Source: an uncultured Clostridia bacterium
Lineage (GTDB): Bacteria; Bacillota; Clostridia; Christensenellales; Borkfalkiaceae
DNA: 8,309 nucleotides
Direction of reading: 5' to 3'
NCBI GenBank assembly: GCA_945835865.1
Contig: CAMAJQ010000017.1
Location: 1-8,309, forward strand
Shown: one piece after another, positions 5,886-8,309 of the stretch
How positions within the stretch are numbered: the first letter of the stretch is position 1
How the letters are laid out: every line of letters begins with the position of its first letter
Notes under the pieces: model-generated
What the model was told of the DNA's origin: nothing
The model's input: the letters and a program-made list of their open reading frames with translations, nothing else
Databases searched by the model: none
Position numbers and translations under genes: made by a program

Positions 5886-8270
5886 TTATTTTAATTCAAC
5901 TTTTCCGTTGGCAAAAGGAATGGTGACGACGATCCTGCCGTCCTCTTCGGTATAAGGAATTTCCGTTCCGTTATAATAGACGCGGAACGAGGCGGACGGC
6001 TTGCTGAGTTTTACCGTCACCGAACGGTTCGTCTCTTCCTTCATATTGGTGATCTGAACGAAATATTTTCCCACGGAAAGATCGTACAGACTTCCCGCAA
6101 AATACAGGTTTTCCATTCTCCAGAACTTCAGAGAATCGGGGAAAGAAGGCGAGACGGTGAGATTGCCTTCCGGAGAAGGAGAAAGTCCGAAGAACGCGTC
6201 GGGAACGGAGGCGAACAGGATCGCCGCCTCGTAAAATTCGCAGTCGATCCCGATCGGACCTTCGTGATCCTGCCCGTCGTACGCGCCCTGCATACCGATC
6301 CCGAGGGAATTGAAGTAATTGCGATAAAAGTCTCTCGGGGAACTGTCCTCCGTCACGAAAGCGCGGACGTCGTAATAGAAGGCCTCGATCTCCTTCAGAC
6401 GGCTGAACGCGTCGTTTCCGCCAAGCAGTTCGGTGCGGGAGATCAGGTCGTAATAACTCGTCTGCATCACCGCGCCGCCGTTTCTGACCCCGTTTTCCCA
6501 CGTTTTGGATTGTCCTACCACCCAGATATTATCCGTCGTGTTGTTCTTCGTGCTGAAACGGGGTGCAAAGCGGAACTTATACAGATCGCTTCCCGTGGAA
6601 TCGTCTCCCTCGACGATCCGCTCGCCGGAGATCCATTCCATGATCTTCTCCGCCTGTTCCTCCGTGGCGACGCCGTCGGTCACAGCCTGCAGATTGAACA
6701 GCACGAAACCGTAATCCATCTTACCGCCCGTGGCCGGAGTCCCGTCTGCGGAATCGTAATTGCCCGCGTAAAATCTTCCCTTTTCGTTATCCCAGAAAAG
6801 TTCGCGCATCTTCTCCTCGCAACGGGCGAGTTTTTCCCGGAGGGTCGATACCGTTTCGGAGTAGACGATCTCCGTCTTCATATCCTTGCCGAGGACCTTC
6901 GTTTCGGGGACCGTAACGCCCGCCGCCTCAGCCATTTCCTCGAGATAGATCATGCCCTTGAGAGCCTGATGATAGGAGAGGTTGGAATACAGGTTGACGT
7001 TGGGGAAGGAGATCGCGTCCCAGAAGCCGTCGCTGATGCCCGCGCCGTTCTTTTCCGCCCCCGCGTTGAAATGCCCCACAAGGTAAGAATTGTCGATCAC
7101 GCCGTTCGCCGCGCCGTCAAGGCAGGTCAGATAGAACTGCATCGCGCCGCGCGCAACGGGAAGAACCTCTTTCAGAAGTTCCGTATCCTGTTTATAGCCG
7201 AGATAATTTTTCGCCGCCGCGATATACTGTCCGCAGTTATCGCCGAAACGGTCGTCGAAATCGCAGCGGATGAAATTGAAGGAGACTTCGCCGTCGAGCC
7301 TGGTGCCTTCTTTTGCCTTCAGCACGAACTTCAGCGCGGTGATTTTTTTATTACCGATAGGATCTCTCCCCCATTTTTCGTTGAGGAACATCGGCAGAAA
7401 CGTCCCCTGCGAAACGCCGTTCGACGAAGAGAAGTCCGCCGTGACGGAAGCGTATTCGGAATAACGCATACACTTGTCTTCCGACCAGGCGTCGTCCTCG
7501 TCAGTGCGGAAATAGACGTACAGGTCTTCCACGTTGGCTTCCGTTCCGTTCTGCAGGTTGGCTTTCCAAGAGAAATGCAGGAAGGGAGAACAGAAGGCGT
7601 CTACTCCTTTGCCGCCCTTCCGGTTGACGATTTCCGTCTCCGCCGAAATCGATTCCGCCGATTTTGCGGAGAGCGTCATATAGCCCTCCGAAGAGACCGT
7701 ATTATAGCCGACCGTGGTATCCGTTCCGGCGATCCAGTTTTCCGTCTCGCTTTCGGAAGCGAATTCCGCGCCGTAGCCGCCGAGGCGGTTATGCTTATAT
7801 TCGGGAAACGCCCAGCCTTGTCCCCAATCGTCCGACGAAACGCCCGTCGAGGTGGAAATATACCCCTGTCTGTCCTGACGGGACATATATTCCAGCCTGA
7901 GCCAGTTTTCTAAAAAGACGTTGGTCGAATACGACCCGAGGTTGCGGACGGAAGCGTCCCAGAAAGAAGCGATGATCGATTCCCATTCCTTCCACACGGG
8001 CTGTCCTCCCCCGACGGGGAACTCGTGCACGCGGAGATCGGAATAGCGCATATGCCTCTCGAAATATTCGTTCAGGAAGTTATCCAGCCTCGTATCGTCG
8101 CTGTAAAAAGCAAGCCTTCCGTGCATGGAATAGTGCTGCGGCGTATATTCGTAGCCGTCCGTAATGCCCGTCGGAGAGGAAGAACTCTCTCCCTTTCCTC
8201 CGCAGGACGCGGAAAAGAGCATTGTCGCGCCGAGAGCCGCCGCGACGATCGTCTGAATGCCTTTTTTCAT
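5886..8270 (-). CDS. Large predicted lipoprotein, putative six-hairpin (alpha/alpha-barrel) glycosidase
   Basis: This 794-residue protein is probably anchored outside the membrane. Residues 1-22 form a signal peptide (basic start, hydrophobic core) ending in FSASC; Cys23 is the likely lipidated residue, although the Ser three places before it is not the most common choice. A Gly/Ser-rich linker follows (24-34). Residues about 175-335 look beta-rich (YMTLSAKS, LYVYFRTDEDDAW, LKFVLKAK), like a carbohydrate-binding-type sandwich. Residues about 340-720 are helical, with motifs seen in glycoside hydrolases of the six-hairpin kind: GISDGFWDAISFPN (410-423), LSYHQALKGMIYLEE (431-445), WENGVRNGGAVMQTSYYDL (591-609) and DHEGPIGIDCEFYEAA (668-683). 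The last about 70 residues are beta-rich, a usual C-terminal cap. Acidic residues at 415, 418, 592, 668 and 670 are candidates for catalysis. I cannot assign a family or sugar. The start has only a weak GAGAG site, and no promoter is visible in the 39 bases to the window edge. Confidence 0.7.
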   Translation of the reverse strand: MKKGIQTIVAAALGATMLFSASCGGKGESSSSPTGITDGYEYTPQHYSMHGRLAFYSDDTRLDNFLNEYFERHMRYSDLRVHEFPVGGGQPVWKEWESIIASFWDASVRNLGSYSTNVFLENWLRLEYMSRQDRQGYISTSTGVSSDDWGQGWAFPEYKHNRLGGYGAEFASESETENWIAGTDTTVGYNTVSSEGYMTLSAKSAESISAETEIVNRKGGKGVDAFCSPFLHFSWKANLQNGTEANVEDLYVYFRTDEDDAWSEDKCMRYSEYASVTADFSSSNGVSQGTFLPMFLNEKWGRDPIGNKKITALKFVLKAKEGTRLDGEVSFNFIRCDFDDRFGDNCGQYIAAAKNYLGYKQDTELLKEVLPVARGAMQFYLTCLDGAANGVIDNSYLVGHFNAGAEKNGAGISDGFWDAISFPNVNLYSNLSYHQALKGMIYLEEMAEAAGVTVPETKVLGKDMKTEIVYSETVSTLREKLARCEEKMRELFWDNEKGRFYAGNYDSADGTPATGGKMDYGFVLFNLQAVTDGVATEEQAEKIMEWISGERIVEGDDSTGSDLYKFRFAPRFSTKNNTTDNIWVVGQSKTWENGVRNGGAVMQTSYYDLISRTELLGGNDAFSRLKEIEAFYYDVRAFVTEDSSPRDFYRNYFNSLGIGMQGAYDGQDHEGPIGIDCEFYEAAILFASVPDAFFGLSPSPEGNLTVSPSFPDSLKFWRMENLYFAGSLYDLSVGKYFVQITNMKEETNRSVTVKLSKPSASFRVYYNGTEIPYTEEDGRIVVTIPFANGKVELK

Positions 8271-8309
8271 CTTTTTTCTCTCTTTTTATCTGTTTTCAAG
8301 CCTCAGGAT

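Noticed and set aside
6264..7913. A 549-residue open frame on the plus strand opposite the lipoprotein gene
   Set aside because: It is antisense to the lipoprotein gene and lacks a ribosome binding site and any domain signal; the lipoprotein frame has a signal peptide and coherent motifs.

Overview
The window looks like a piece of a Gram-positive Bacillota chromosome, probably an uncultivated gut-type Clostridia lineage. The evidence is exact sigma-A promoters (TTGACA, 17 bp, TATAAT), purine-rich Shine-Dalgarno sites, an intrinsic terminator with a U-tract, a lipoprotein signal peptide and a CadC/SmtB-type metal regulator. Base composition is moderately GC-rich, with many CG-rich codons. This taxonomic placement is an inference from style; no marker gene is present.

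Left region (1-2741, minus strand): a compact metal-resistance operon read right to left. An ArsR/SmtB-family repressor carrying both known metal-site types comes first, then a 73-residue free-standing heavy-metal-associated (HMA) protein, then a P1B-type Zn/Cd/Pb-exporting ATPase that lacks its own N-terminal HMA domain. An exact consensus promoter drives the operon, and a TGAA-N6-TTCA operator lies over the predicted transcription start, so metal binding by the repressor should release transcription. Each of the three genes has an inverted repeat shortly upstream of its ribosome binding site.

Middle region (2742-4776, plus strand): a divergent, monocistronic adenine deaminase gene (ade) with its own exact consensus promoter and a strong intrinsic terminator. 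It converts adenine to hypoxanthine for purine salvage and has no obvious functional link to the metal operon.

The stretch 4697-5036 has no gene. It holds the ade terminator, a long minus-strand hairpin ending in a U-tract (probable terminator of the opposing genes), several copies of a GAATTC-centred repeat and a short direct repeat.

Right region (5037-8270, minus strand): a large predicted lipoprotein with the look of an alpha-barrel (six-hairpin) glycosidase carrying an N-terminal beta-rich module, followed 48 bp downstream by a ComEC-like metallo-beta-lactamase-fold hydrolase. They are probably co-transcribed. The promoter for this pair is not visible and probably lies beyond the right edge. 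The lipoprotein is the least explained gene in the window.

I found no tRNA, rRNA, CRISPR array, transposase or phage gene.
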